This document shows, in pieces, positions 1 to 5,357 of a stretch of 5,357 nt of DNA. This DNA comes from Phycisphaerales bacterium (GTDB lineage Bacteria > Planctomycetota > Phycisphaerae > Phycisphaerales > UBA1924). The DNA is taken from assembly GCA_029260335.1 (NCBI GenBank), contig JAJDDL010000425.1:1-5357 (forward strand). Direction: 5' to 3'. Numbering within the stretch: position 1 is the first letter of the stretch; each line of letters begins with the position of its first letter. Below the pieces are notes generated by a model. The model worked only from the letters and a program-made list of their open reading frames with translations, did not search any database and was not told the DNA's origin. Both the position numbers and the translations under genes were made by a program.

Positions 1-1
1 C

Positions 2-454
2 CTGCCGATCTTGCTTGGTTTCGGTGCCGTCTCGCTTATCATTCTGCACACGCTCGCGGGGTTGAAAGAGCGGGCCAGGACCAAGGCCGGTTTGGACGCG
101 AGCGCCGAGTGGGTCGATGTGTGTGCGGTCAATGAACTGCACGAAAAGCGAGGCAAGGTCGTCTGTCTCAAGAGCCAGGAGCGGGTCGCGCTCTTCAAGC
201 ACGACGGCAAGGTCAGCGCAATCAGCAATGTCTGCAAGCACCAGGGCGGGCCCTTGGGCGAAGGCCAGATCCTCGATGGGTGTGTGACCTGCCCTTGGCA
301 CGGCTATCAGTATCGCGTCGAGGATGGCCAAAGCCCGCCGCCGTTTACCGAGAAAGTGCCGACGTACGAGGTGCGCGTCGAGGGCGATCGCGTGCTTTTG
401 AATCCCAAAGCCAATGAGCCGGGCACGCCCGTGGAGCCGGGGAGGATTCAATGA
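2..454 (+). CDS. Membrane-anchored Rieske [2Fe-2S] protein, 3' portion (5' end outside window)
   Basis: This is the C-terminal part of an electron-transfer protein. The frame is open to the window edge, and the first in-frame start, a TTG at base 11, lies inside a hydrophobic helix, so the true start is probably upstream. Counting bases 2-4 as residue 1, residues 1-20 form a transmembrane segment, followed by a basic stretch (KERARTK). A Rieske domain then runs to about residue 140. The cluster ligands are visible: C78-x-H80, then C97-x2-H100, separated by 16 residues, the canonical spacing. The two extra cysteines that form the disulfide in cytochrome bc1 Rieske proteins are absent (CKHQGG and CPWHGY instead), so this is the ferredoxin/oxygenase type, usually of lower potential. 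The missing N-terminus may hold more membrane helices, for example a ferric-reductase-like or cytochrome b-like domain; this is inference. The gene is translationally coupled to the next one through ATGA. Confidence 0.9.
   Translation: MPILLGFGAVSLIILHTLAGLKERARTKAGLDASAEWVDVCAVNELHEKRGKVVCLKSQERVALFKHDGKVSAISNVCKHQGGPLGEGQILDGCVTCPWHGYQYRVEDGQSPPPFTEKVPTYEVRVEGDRVLLNPKANEPGTPVEPGRIQ
441..445 (+). promoter_or_regulatory. Ribosome binding site for the Cys/His membrane protein
   Basis: A GGAGG Shine-Dalgarno core lies five bases before the ATG at 451, inside the last codons of the Rieske gene. It fixes the start of the downstream gene and, with the ATGA overlap, supports coupled translation of the two proteins. 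Confidence 0.8.
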
Positions 455-1197
455 CCAGCGAAGACCGAATTTACGTCGGCTACCTGCCCCTGCCCAAGGA
501 GCATCGCAAGGCATTGTTTCTGTTCGCCGGCACGATCATGTGGGTGATCCTCTTCGCCTCGTTCGCAATCGCGTTCAGCCAGCGCGACCCGGGACCGGCG
601 GTATGGCAGACCAATCTGGAGTCATTTGAGGGCACACTCTTTGAGAATCCCTATCCGATGCTTGTGACCGATGAGGGCGAGACACTCATGCTCGTGCGGA
701 TGGGCAAGGTCGGTGCGCAGGGCGACGGCGTGGATGGGCTCGATGCCCGGCGCGTGCGCGTGCACGGCCGCATGCTCCGTCGCGATGGCAGACGCATTGT
801 GGAGCTTGCCGACGTCGGCGAGGTTGAGTCAGATGTCGTGGAGAACCTTGCAACGGGCGCAAACGCGCCGCGGCAGCAACCGATCTCACATGAGACGCTC
901 TCCGGCGAGATCGTCGACTACAAATGTTTCCTTGGCGCTATGAAGCCTGGGGATGGTAAGGCCCATCAGGCCTGCGCCATTCTCTGCATCTCCGGCGGCA
1001 TCCCGCCCATGCTCGTCACCAGGAACGATGATGGCTCCAATCGCTACCAACTCGTGCTGGCTGCAAATGGCGAGCCCGCCGAGGACGATCTCGTCGGGGT
1101 CATTGGCATTCCCGTAGAGGTTCAGGGCAATGTCGAGCGGTGGGGCGATCTGGAAGTAATCAAGATGACCCAACCGGTCGTCGCGCTGAATCCCTAG
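451..1197 (+). CDS. Single-pass membrane protein with conserved Cys/His motif, coupled to Rieske protein
   Basis: This 248-residue protein has no function I can name. Residues 1-20 are polar and include YVGYLPLPKEHRK. Residues 21-42 form one transmembrane helix, and the remaining roughly 200 residues are probably periplasmic. That part looks like two similar beta-rich units: about 52-135 (EGTLFENPYPML to RRIVELADV) and about 150-243 (SGEIVDYKCF to DLEVIKM). Each ends in a 'V-x-V-x-G-x-x-x-R-x-G-x-x-x-(I/V)' pattern that suggests an OB-like fold (inference). The second unit carries C159-x12-H172-x2-C175-x3-C179 followed by ISGGIPP, a plausible metal, haem or disulfide site. From memory, similar GEIVDxKC...GGIPP proteins occur beside Rieske or cytochrome-b-type membrane genes. 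The start is supported by GGAGG five bases upstream and the ATGA overlap. The stop overlaps that of the convergent DCC gene. It is probably an accessory or electron-transfer subunit of the complex encoded upstream. Confidence 0.88.
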   Translation: MTSEDRIYVGYLPLPKEHRKALFLFAGTIMWVILFASFAIAFSQRDPGPAVWQTNLESFEGTLFENPYPMLVTDEGETLMLVRMGKVGAQGDGVDGLDARRVRVHGRMLRRDGRRIVELADVGEVESDVVENLATGANAPRQQPISHETLSGEIVDYKCFLGAMKPGDGKAHQACAILCISGGIPPMLVTRNDDGSNRYQLVLAANGEPAEDDLVGVIGIPVEVQGNVERWGDLEVIKMTQPVVALNP

Positions 1198-1595
1198 GCC
1201 GACTCTCGGGCGGGAACACTGCAGAGCCCGTCCTTGCATCCTCGCTTGGTCCAGCGCAACCGGTTCCCGGCGAACCATTTGTAGGCCGCGTTGCTCAGTG
1301 CGCGCAGGCCGGGCCATCGGGTTGGCGCGAGCAACCATCCCCATCCAACAGCGCCGTAAGCGAGGCGAAAGACCTCAACGCCTGTCACCATGGAGCCGTC
1401 GGGCAGCACGCCGTGGATCTCGCCCATGACCTCATTCTGGGTGCGTCCAAAGTCTGCCGCGTTGAAGTCGGGCGAAGCGATATCGAGCAGCTGGAGCCTG
1501 CCACGCCCTCGATCCAGCCGGCACAGGATCGCGGCTTCCTTGCGGCAGAGCGGGCAGTCGCCGTCAATCAGGATGGTGAACATTGGGGCTTGCAT
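1194..1595 (-). CDS. DCC-family (DUF393) thiol-disulfide oxidoreductase-like protein
   Basis: This 133-residue protein belongs to the DCC family (DUF393, YuxK-like), small proteins predicted to have a thioredoxin-like fold and thiol redox activity. The signature is near the N-terminus: a short beta strand (FTILI) followed by D11-G-D-C14-P-L-C17-R, a CxxC pair in the DxDCxxC context that names the family. A second pair, C120-x4-C125, lies near the C-terminus after the NRLRW stretch, where family members often carry cysteines. The length is normal for the family. No signal peptide is seen, so the protein is probably cytoplasmic. The ATG at 1595 is the longest start; an ATG at 1583 (MFTIL) gives nearly the same protein, and neither has a clear Shine-Dalgarno. 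It is transcribed toward the Cys/His membrane protein gene and away from the peptidase gene. The substrate is unknown. Confidence 0.9.
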   Translation of the reverse strand: MQAPMFTILIDGDCPLCRKEAAILCRLDRGRGRLQLLDIASPDFNAADFGRTQNEVMGEIHGVLPDGSMVTGVEVFRLAYGAVGWGWLLAPTRWPGLRALSNAAYKWFAGNRLRWTKRGCKDGLCSVPARESA

Positions 1596-1749
1596 CCCAG
1601 GCGGATTCGTGGGCCGAGTCCATCGGATTCAGGGCAAAGAGCGTGGATAGATGCGTCGATCTGAGAGGATCTGCCTGCTACGCTGAGCCGAGTTGTCGGT
1701 AGTGAGGGTGCGGCAAGCAAGCCGCTCTTTCAGCACGGAAGGAACCAGG
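1596..1749. other. Divergent intergenic region, probable promoters of the DCC and peptidase genes
   Basis: This 154-base gap separates two divergently transcribed genes and should hold promoters for both. I see no convincing sigma70-type -35/-10 pair on either strand. Visible features are a small inverted repeat at 1710-1725 (GCGGC, six-base loop, GCCGC, then TCTTT), a GATCTG direct repeat at 1658-1663 and 1668-1673, and a Shine-Dalgarno next to the peptidase start. The peptidase reading frame stays open back to a GTG at 1693, but that extension is polar and would bury the signal peptide, so I treat it as non-coding. Confidence 0.6.
1737..1743 (+). promoter_or_regulatory. Ribosome binding site for the M1 peptidase
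   Basis: GGAAGGA lies six bases before the ATG at 1750. It decides the start in favour of 1750 over the GTG at 1693, and the protein beginning at 1750 opens with a proper signal peptide. Confidence 0.75.
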
Positions 1750-4086
1750 ATGCGCGGAATAGTCGATCTGAGTCGGATTTCATCGGGGATTTCATTGGGT
1801 CTGATCGCGAGCATCGTCGGCGTCGCGATCGCCCAGCCGATCGAAAACCGCAAGTACCCCCAAGAGGACAAGTTCCGCCAGCTCGAAGAGCTGCTCCCCG
1901 ATCCGACCGACTATCGGACCGCCTCGGGCGCTCCGGGCCACCGCTACTGGCAGCAGCGGGCCGATCATCTGATTGACGTGACGTTGGATGAGCAGACTCG
2001 CCGGATCACGGGGTCCGAGCGGATCACGTACCACAACAACTCGCCCGACACCCTGGACTATCTGTGGGTGCAGATCGACAACAACTGGTTCGCGCCCAGC
2101 GCCGACTCGGCGTTGATCGCCGGCGCGGGGCTCGACGAAGACGGCCAGATTGGCTTTGGCCAGATGCGCACCGCGCTGGCCCGCCGGACATTCGATGGCA
2201 GCGTCGATATCACGCGCGTCGAGGACGCCCAGGGCGAGCCGCTCGAGCACACGATCAACAAGACGATGATGCGCGTGGACTTGCCGACGCCCTTGCGTTC
2301 GGGCGAGCGGTACGCGTTTGATATTGATTGGACCTACATCGTCAACGACTCGGCCGAGGTGCGTGCCCGGACCGCAGCCGAATACTTCGAAGAAGACGAC
2401 AACTGGCTCTATGAGATGGCTCATTGGTTCCCGCGCATGGCGGTCTACTCCGACGTCGAAGGCTGGCACAACAAGCAGTTTTTGGGCCGGGGCGAGTTCA
2501 CGCTTGAGTTTGGCAACTACGAGGTGCGATTAACAGTGCCTGCCGATCATGTGGTCGCGGCGACGGGTGAACTGCAGAATCCCGAGGATGTGTTGACCAG
2601 CGTGCAGCGTCAGCGTCTGCGCGAAGCGCGGACCGCCGAGAAGCCGATGTTCATCATCACGCCCGACGAGGCGGTGGCGAATCAGGCCGACAAGGCGCTG
2701 GGCTCCAAGACCTGGGTGTACAAGGCCGACAACGTGCGCGACTTTGCCTGGGCCTCCAGCCGCAAGTTCATCTGGGATGCGCTCGGCGTGACCGTGGGCG
2801 ACAACGACGTCATGTGCATGAGCTACTGGCCTATCGAGGGCGAACCGCTCTGGAGCCGATATTCGACCCACGCGATCGCCCACACGCTCGATGTTTACAG
2901 CAAGTACACCTTCGACTACCCCTATCCCGTCGCGATCAGCGTCAATGGCCCCGTCGGCGGCATGGAGTACCCCATGATCTGCTTCAATGGGCCGCGCCCA
3001 GAAGAAGACGGGACTTATAGCGCTCGCACCAAGTACGGTCTGATCAGCGTGATCATCCACGAGGTCGGGCACTTCTATTTTCCGATGATTGTCAACTCCG
3101 ACGAGCGCCAGTGGACCTGGATGGACGAGGGGACCAACACGTTCCTGCAATACCTCACCGAGCAGGAGTGGGAAGATGAGTACCCGTCGCGCCGAGGTGA
3201 GCCCTCCAAGATCACCGAATACATGGCAAGCTTGAACCAGGTTCCGATCATGACCAACTCCGAGTCGATCCTGCAGTTCGGTCCCAACGCATATTCAAAG
3301 CCCGCGACCGCGCTCAACATCCTGCGCGAAACGATCATGGGACGTGAGCTGTTTGATACCGCATTTAAAAACTACTCCCGCCGGTGGATGTTCAAGCGGC
3401 CCATGCCCGCGGACCTGTTCCGGAGCATGGAAGACGCCAGCGCCGTCGATCTCGACTGGTTCTGGCGCGGCTGGTTCTACACCACCGATCATTGCGATAT
3501 CGCCGTCAAGGGCATGACTCACCTGACCCTGGAGACAGGCGATCCGAGCATCGACAAGGAACTGGATCGTGCCGAGCGCGAAGCGCAGCCCGAGACAATG
3601 GGCGAGCTTCGCAACAAGGATCTGGCCAAGCGATCTGATCGATTCCCCGAGCTGCTCGATTTCTACAACGAGTACGACGAGCTCGACGTGACGCCTTTAG
3701 ATGTCGAGAAGTTCGAAGAGATGGTCTCCGAGCTCGAGCCCTGGGAGCGGGAGATGCTCAATACCAATCTGCACTTTGCGGTTGTGGACTTTGAGAACCT
3801 CGGCGGTCTGGTCATGCCGGTGATCCTCGAGCTCAAGTTCGAGGACGGCACGAGCGAGGAGATGCGAATCCCCGCCGAGATCTGGCGTCAGAACAACCAG
3901 AGCCTTGCCAAGATGCTGATCACCGAGAAGAAGATCGTCGAGGTCGTCTTGGATCCGCATCTGGAGACCGCCGACACGGATCTGAGCAACAACGTGTACC
4001 CGCCGAGGCCCACCGAGAGTCGTTTTAAGCTGTTCAAGCGTGAGCAGGAGAAAAACCCGATGCAGATTCTCAACGAGCGGAAGTAG
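1750..4086 (+). CDS. Secreted M1-family zinc metallopeptidase (gluzincin)
   Basis: This 778-residue exported peptidase probably removes residues from the N-terminus of peptides outside the cytoplasm. Residues 1-28 form a signal peptide (hydrophobic stretch about 14-27, cleavage after AIA before Q29). About 58-290 is the M1 N-terminal beta domain. The catalytic domain shows the full active site: substrate-binding loop G403-G-M-E406-Y407 (a GGMEY variant of GAMEN, keeping the glutamate that holds the free N-terminus), zinc motif H437-E-V-G-H441, third ligand E460 after exactly 18 residues, and probable catalytic Y515 (NAYSKPATAL). An acidic, charged linker (about 598-672) leads to a C-terminal beta domain (about 678-755) ending in the LDPHLETADTDLSNNVYP stretch, like large secreted bacterial M1 enzymes. 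The start is chosen by the Shine-Dalgarno and signal peptide. It is divergent from the DCC gene and three bases before the DUF6702-like gene. The natural substrate cannot be read from sequence. Confidence 0.95.
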   Translation: MRGIVDLSRISSGISLGLIASIVGVAIAQPIENRKYPQEDKFRQLEELLPDPTDYRTASGAPGHRYWQQRADHLIDVTLDEQTRRITGSERITYHNNSPDTLDYLWVQIDNNWFAPSADSALIAGAGLDEDGQIGFGQMRTALARRTFDGSVDITRVEDAQGEPLEHTINKTMMRVDLPTPLRSGERYAFDIDWTYIVNDSAEVRARTAAEYFEEDDNWLYEMAHWFPRMAVYSDVEGWHNKQFLGRGEFTLEFGNYEVRLTVPADHVVAATGELQNPEDVLTSVQRQRLREARTAEKPMFIITPDEAVANQADKALGSKTWVYKADNVRDFAWASSRKFIWDALGVTVGDNDVMCMSYWPIEGEPLWSRYSTHAIAHTLDVYSKYTFDYPYPVAISVNGPVGGMEYPMICFNGPRPEEDGTYSARTKYGLISVIIHEVGHFYFPMIVNSDERQWTWMDEGTNTFLQYLTEQEWEDEYPSRRGEPSKITEYMASLNQVPIMTNSESILQFGPNAYSKPATALNILRETIMGRELFDTAFKNYSRRWMFKRPMPADLFRSMEDASAVDLDWFWRGWFYTTDHCDIAVKGMTHLTLETGDPSIDKELDRAEREAQPETMGELRNKDLAKRSDRFPELLDFYNEYDELDVTPLDVEKFEEMVSELEPWEREMLNTNLHFAVVDFENLGGLVMPVILELKFEDGTSEEMRIPAEIWRQNNQSLAKMLITEKKIVEVVLDPHLETADTDLSNNVYPPRPTESRFKLFKREQEKNPMQILNERK

Positions 4087-4089
4087 AGA

Positions 4090-4779
4090 GTGGCCGGGTC
4101 TGCGCGAGCTGGCGAGCAAGGGCCATGCTCAGGTGATAGGACCGGCTTCCAGCCGGTTATCGCGAAGCGATTCTCTGGCAGTGCTTTCACTTGGGCGTAC
4201 CCGAGGATTCTCGGATTCCTGGTTTTACTGCTCGCATCCAGTGCCTCCGCGCACCCCTTCCACGAGACCCTCACCCAGTTCGAGCACAACGCCGAAGGCC
4301 ACTCGCTCGAACTCGCCCTCCGGATCGACGCGATCGACCTCGAGCAGATGGTCGAGCGATGGCTCGGCGAGCGGATCAATCTCGAAACCGACCCCCGTGC
4401 CGAGCGTTCGATCGAGCTCTGGCTTGGGGAGCGATTGAGCGGGCGGTTGCCCTCGGGCGAAAAGGCCCCGCTGAGCTGGATCGGCCACGAGTTCGATGGT
4501 GCTTTCTGCTGGGTGTACGTCCAGCTTGAGATCCCAGATCAAACCGAGTGGATCGATCTCGCGCACATCGTTCTGTTCGACTGGCATCCCCAGCCGACAA
4601 ACCACATTGTGGGCGTGGGCGAGAATCGCAAGCAGGCGTACGCGACGACTATCGAGGAGCCGGTCGCTCGGATTCAGCTCGCGGCGACCGAGAAGACTCC
4701 TCGACCGTGGTGGTGGGCGCTGGCCGACCTCGCTTGGGCGGTCTGGCAGTTGCTCCAATCTCAAATGAGCGAGTTCTAG
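4090..4779 (+). CDS. Secreted DUF6702-like protein
   Basis: Function unknown. The mature part starts HPFHETLTQFEHNAEGHSLELALRIDAIDLEQ, which I recognise as the opening of DUF6702, a small exported domain known mainly from Bacteroidota and planctomycetes. With the GTG start at 4090 the product has 229 residues: an unusual 38-residue polar leader, a hydrophobic signal segment at 40-51, cleavage after ASA (A54), and a mature domain of about 175 residues. The C-terminus is tryptophan-rich (RPWWWALADLAWAVW, from residue 205) and could be amphipathic or membrane-associated. GTG 4090 is the only ordinary in-frame start between the preceding stop and the signal segment; a weak GGAAG (4079-4083) precedes it. 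Part of the leader is encoded by an inverted repeat of a dispersed type, so the N-terminus may be altered or the true start may be a rare codon nearer 4200. The protein body is sound; the start is uncertain. It lies three bases after the peptidase stop, suggesting cotranscription. Confidence 0.78.
   Translation: MAGSARAGEQGPCSGDRTGFQPVIAKRFSGSAFTWAYPRILGFLVLLLASSASAHPFHETLTQFEHNAEGHSLELALRIDAIDLEQMVERWLGERINLETDPRAERSIELWLGERLSGRLPSGEKAPLSWIGHEFDGAFCWVYVQLEIPDQTEWIDLAHIVLFDWHPQPTNHIVGVGENRKQAYATTIEEPVARIQLAATEKTPRPWWWALADLAWAVWQLLQSQMSEF
4141..4157. repeat. REP-like inverted repeat (TGFQPV/TGWKPV type)
   Basis: This is a perfect 7-base inverted repeat, ACCGGCT then TCC then AGCCGGT. With its flanks (about 4132-4170) it translates as GDRTGFQPVIAKR on the plus strand and as AITGWKPVLSPEHG on the minus strand. 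From memory, TGFQPV and TGWKPV are recurrent translations of short palindromic repeats scattered between genes in planctomycete and some related genomes. No T-run follows, so it is not a classical intrinsic terminator. It sits just after the peptidase gene and inside the annotated leader of the DUF6702-like gene. The hairpin is certain; its membership of a dispersed family is inferred. Confidence 0.65.
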
Positions 4780-4799
4780 CCATTCCGATCTGGCCTCTC

Positions 4800-5357
4800 A
4801 TGCGGTACGCTTGGGGCGTGCGAATCTCTCACATCATTTCGGCGACGTTGATTCTGGGCGCTGGTCTTGGCATGGGCCTCGGCGTCGCTCGGCTGGGTGC
4901 CACTAGCGAGACGGGCTTCGGGCATCAGCTCCCGTCCGAGAATGACGAGCCGGTCCAGTTCTCTCGGGATGTCCGGCCGATCCTCTCGGGCTCGTGCTTC
5001 AAATGCCACGGCCCCGATGGTGCGGCTCGCCAAGCGGGCCTGCGCCTGGATACGCGCGAGGGAGCGCTCGCGGGCGGGCGACGCGCGGGCGATGCGATCG
5101 TGCCGGGTGACGCCCAGGCGAGTGAACTCTTCAAGCGCGTCAGCGCAGAGAAGCCATCGCATCGCATGCCGCCGGTGGGTGATGCGCTGAATCCCGAGCA
5201 GATCGATGTTCTCCGCCGATGGATCGATCAGGGCGCAGAGTGGGAACGGCATTGGTCGTTTGTCGCGCCCACGCGCCAAGCCATGCCGATGGTGATCGAC
5301 CCGGCTTGGTGCAAGAGTCCGATCGACTATTTCGTCATGTCTCGATTGGACGCCGAG
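4800..5357 (+). CDS. PSCyt1/PSCyt2 (DUF1549) planctomycete cytochrome c protein, 5' portion
   Basis: The first 186 residues of a large exported protein run off the window end. Residues 1-33 contain a basic start and a hydrophobic segment (about 10-32, ISATLILGAGLGMGLGVA), a signal peptide or anchor. About 52-145 is the PSCyt1 cytochrome c domain: FSRDVRPILSGSC, haem-binding C66-F-K-C69-H70, GLRLDTREGAL, and H-R-M123-P-P, whose methionine is the likely distal haem ligand. From H151 (HWSFVAP) to PIDYFVMSRLDAE is the start of PSCyt2 (DUF1549). Family members usually continue into PSD1 (DUF1553), reach roughly 800-1100 residues, and are followed by a DUF1501 gene; those parts would lie beyond the window. 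ATG 4800 begins 20 bases after the previous stop without a Shine-Dalgarno; GTG 4818 is an alternative. The family is exported and very abundant in planctomycetes; its exact biochemical role is unsettled. Confidence 0.93.
   Translation, partial: MRYAWGVRISHIISATLILGAGLGMGLGVARLGATSETGFGHQLPSENDEPVQFSRDVRPILSGSCFKCHGPDGAARQAGLRLDTREGALAGGRRAGDAIVPGDAQASELFKRVSAEKPSHRMPPVGDALNPEQIDVLRRWIDQGAEWERHWSFVAPTRQAMPMVIDPAWCKSPIDYFVMSRLDAE

Noticed and set aside
886..1344. A minus-strand open frame spanning the end of the Cys/His gene and the DCC gene
   Set aside because: It overlaps two supported genes in other frames and has no recognisable motif.
1693..1749. GTG at 1693 as the peptidase start
   Set aside because: It adds 19 polar residues before the signal peptide and lacks a Shine-Dalgarno, whereas ATG 1750 has GGAAGGA at good spacing.
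1792..2469. A 225-codon open frame on the minus strand opposite the M1 peptidase
   Set aside because: It lies wholly antisense to a gene with clear domain content, its product is low-complexity and matches no family I know, and long antisense frames are common in GC-rich codon-biased genes.
2530..3150. A 206-codon open frame on the minus strand opposite the peptidase catalytic domain
   Set aside because: It is antisense to the conserved zinc site region and its product is rich in repeated G, V, H and D without domain features; it is a shadow of the real gene.
4141..4165. Intrinsic terminator after the peptidase gene
   Set aside because: The stem is good but no T-run follows, and the next gene's only ordinary start codon lies upstream of the stem.
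4040..4438. A plus-strand open frame overlapping the peptidase end and the DUF6702-like start
   Set aside because: The product is Ser/Arg/Pro-rich without motifs, while the other frame gives a signal peptide and a recognisable domain.
4776..5279. A 167-codon minus-strand open frame opposite the cytochrome protein
   Set aside because: The plus strand carries the CxxCH haem motif and full PSCyt1 domain; the antisense product has no recognisable features.

Overview
The window is about 60% GC and packed with genes. It most likely comes from a planctomycete, possibly of the Phycisphaerae-like lineages. The strongest clue is the last gene, a large secreted protein that opens with a planctomycete-type cytochrome c domain (PSCyt1, haem motif CFKCH) and runs straight into the start of a PSCyt2/DUF1549 domain; this architecture is characteristic of Planctomycetota. 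A short inverted repeat whose translation gives TGFQPV on one strand and TGWKPV on the other, a type I recall as common in planctomycete intergenic DNA, points the same way. The class-level placement is inference.

Layout. (1) Bases 2-1197, plus strand: the 3' end of a membrane-anchored Rieske [2Fe-2S] protein, coupled through an ATGA stop/start overlap to a single-pass membrane protein with a C-x12-H-x2-C-x3-C motif. (2) Bases 1194-1595, minus strand: a small DCC-family (DUF393) protein with a DxDCxxC motif. It converges on the previous gene, and the two stop codons share one CTAG palindrome. (3) Bases 1596-1749: the only real intergenic gap, between divergent genes, so it should hold both promoters; no convincing promoter box is visible. 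(4) Bases 1750-4086, plus: a complete secreted M1-family zinc metallopeptidase with an intact active site. (5) Bases 4090-4779, plus: a secreted DUF6702-like protein whose N-terminal coding stretch contains the inverted repeat. (6) Bases 4800-5357, plus: the 5' part of the PSCyt1/PSCyt2 protein, cut by the window end.

How the genes may work together. The Rieske protein and its coupled Cys/His protein look like part of a membrane electron-transfer module whose remaining subunits lie upstream. The peptidase, the DUF6702-like protein and the cytochrome protein lie head to tail with gaps of 3 and 20 bases, and may be one transcription unit of exported proteins. The peptidase and DUF6702 products could act together in the periplasm. 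The cytochrome protein may belong to a separate downstream unit; in planctomycetes such genes are usually followed by a DUF1501 gene.

No tRNA, rRNA, CRISPR array, transposase or phage gene is visible. The less-described items are the Cys/His membrane protein, the repeat inside the N-terminus of the DUF6702-like gene, and the peptidase-DUF6702 pairing.
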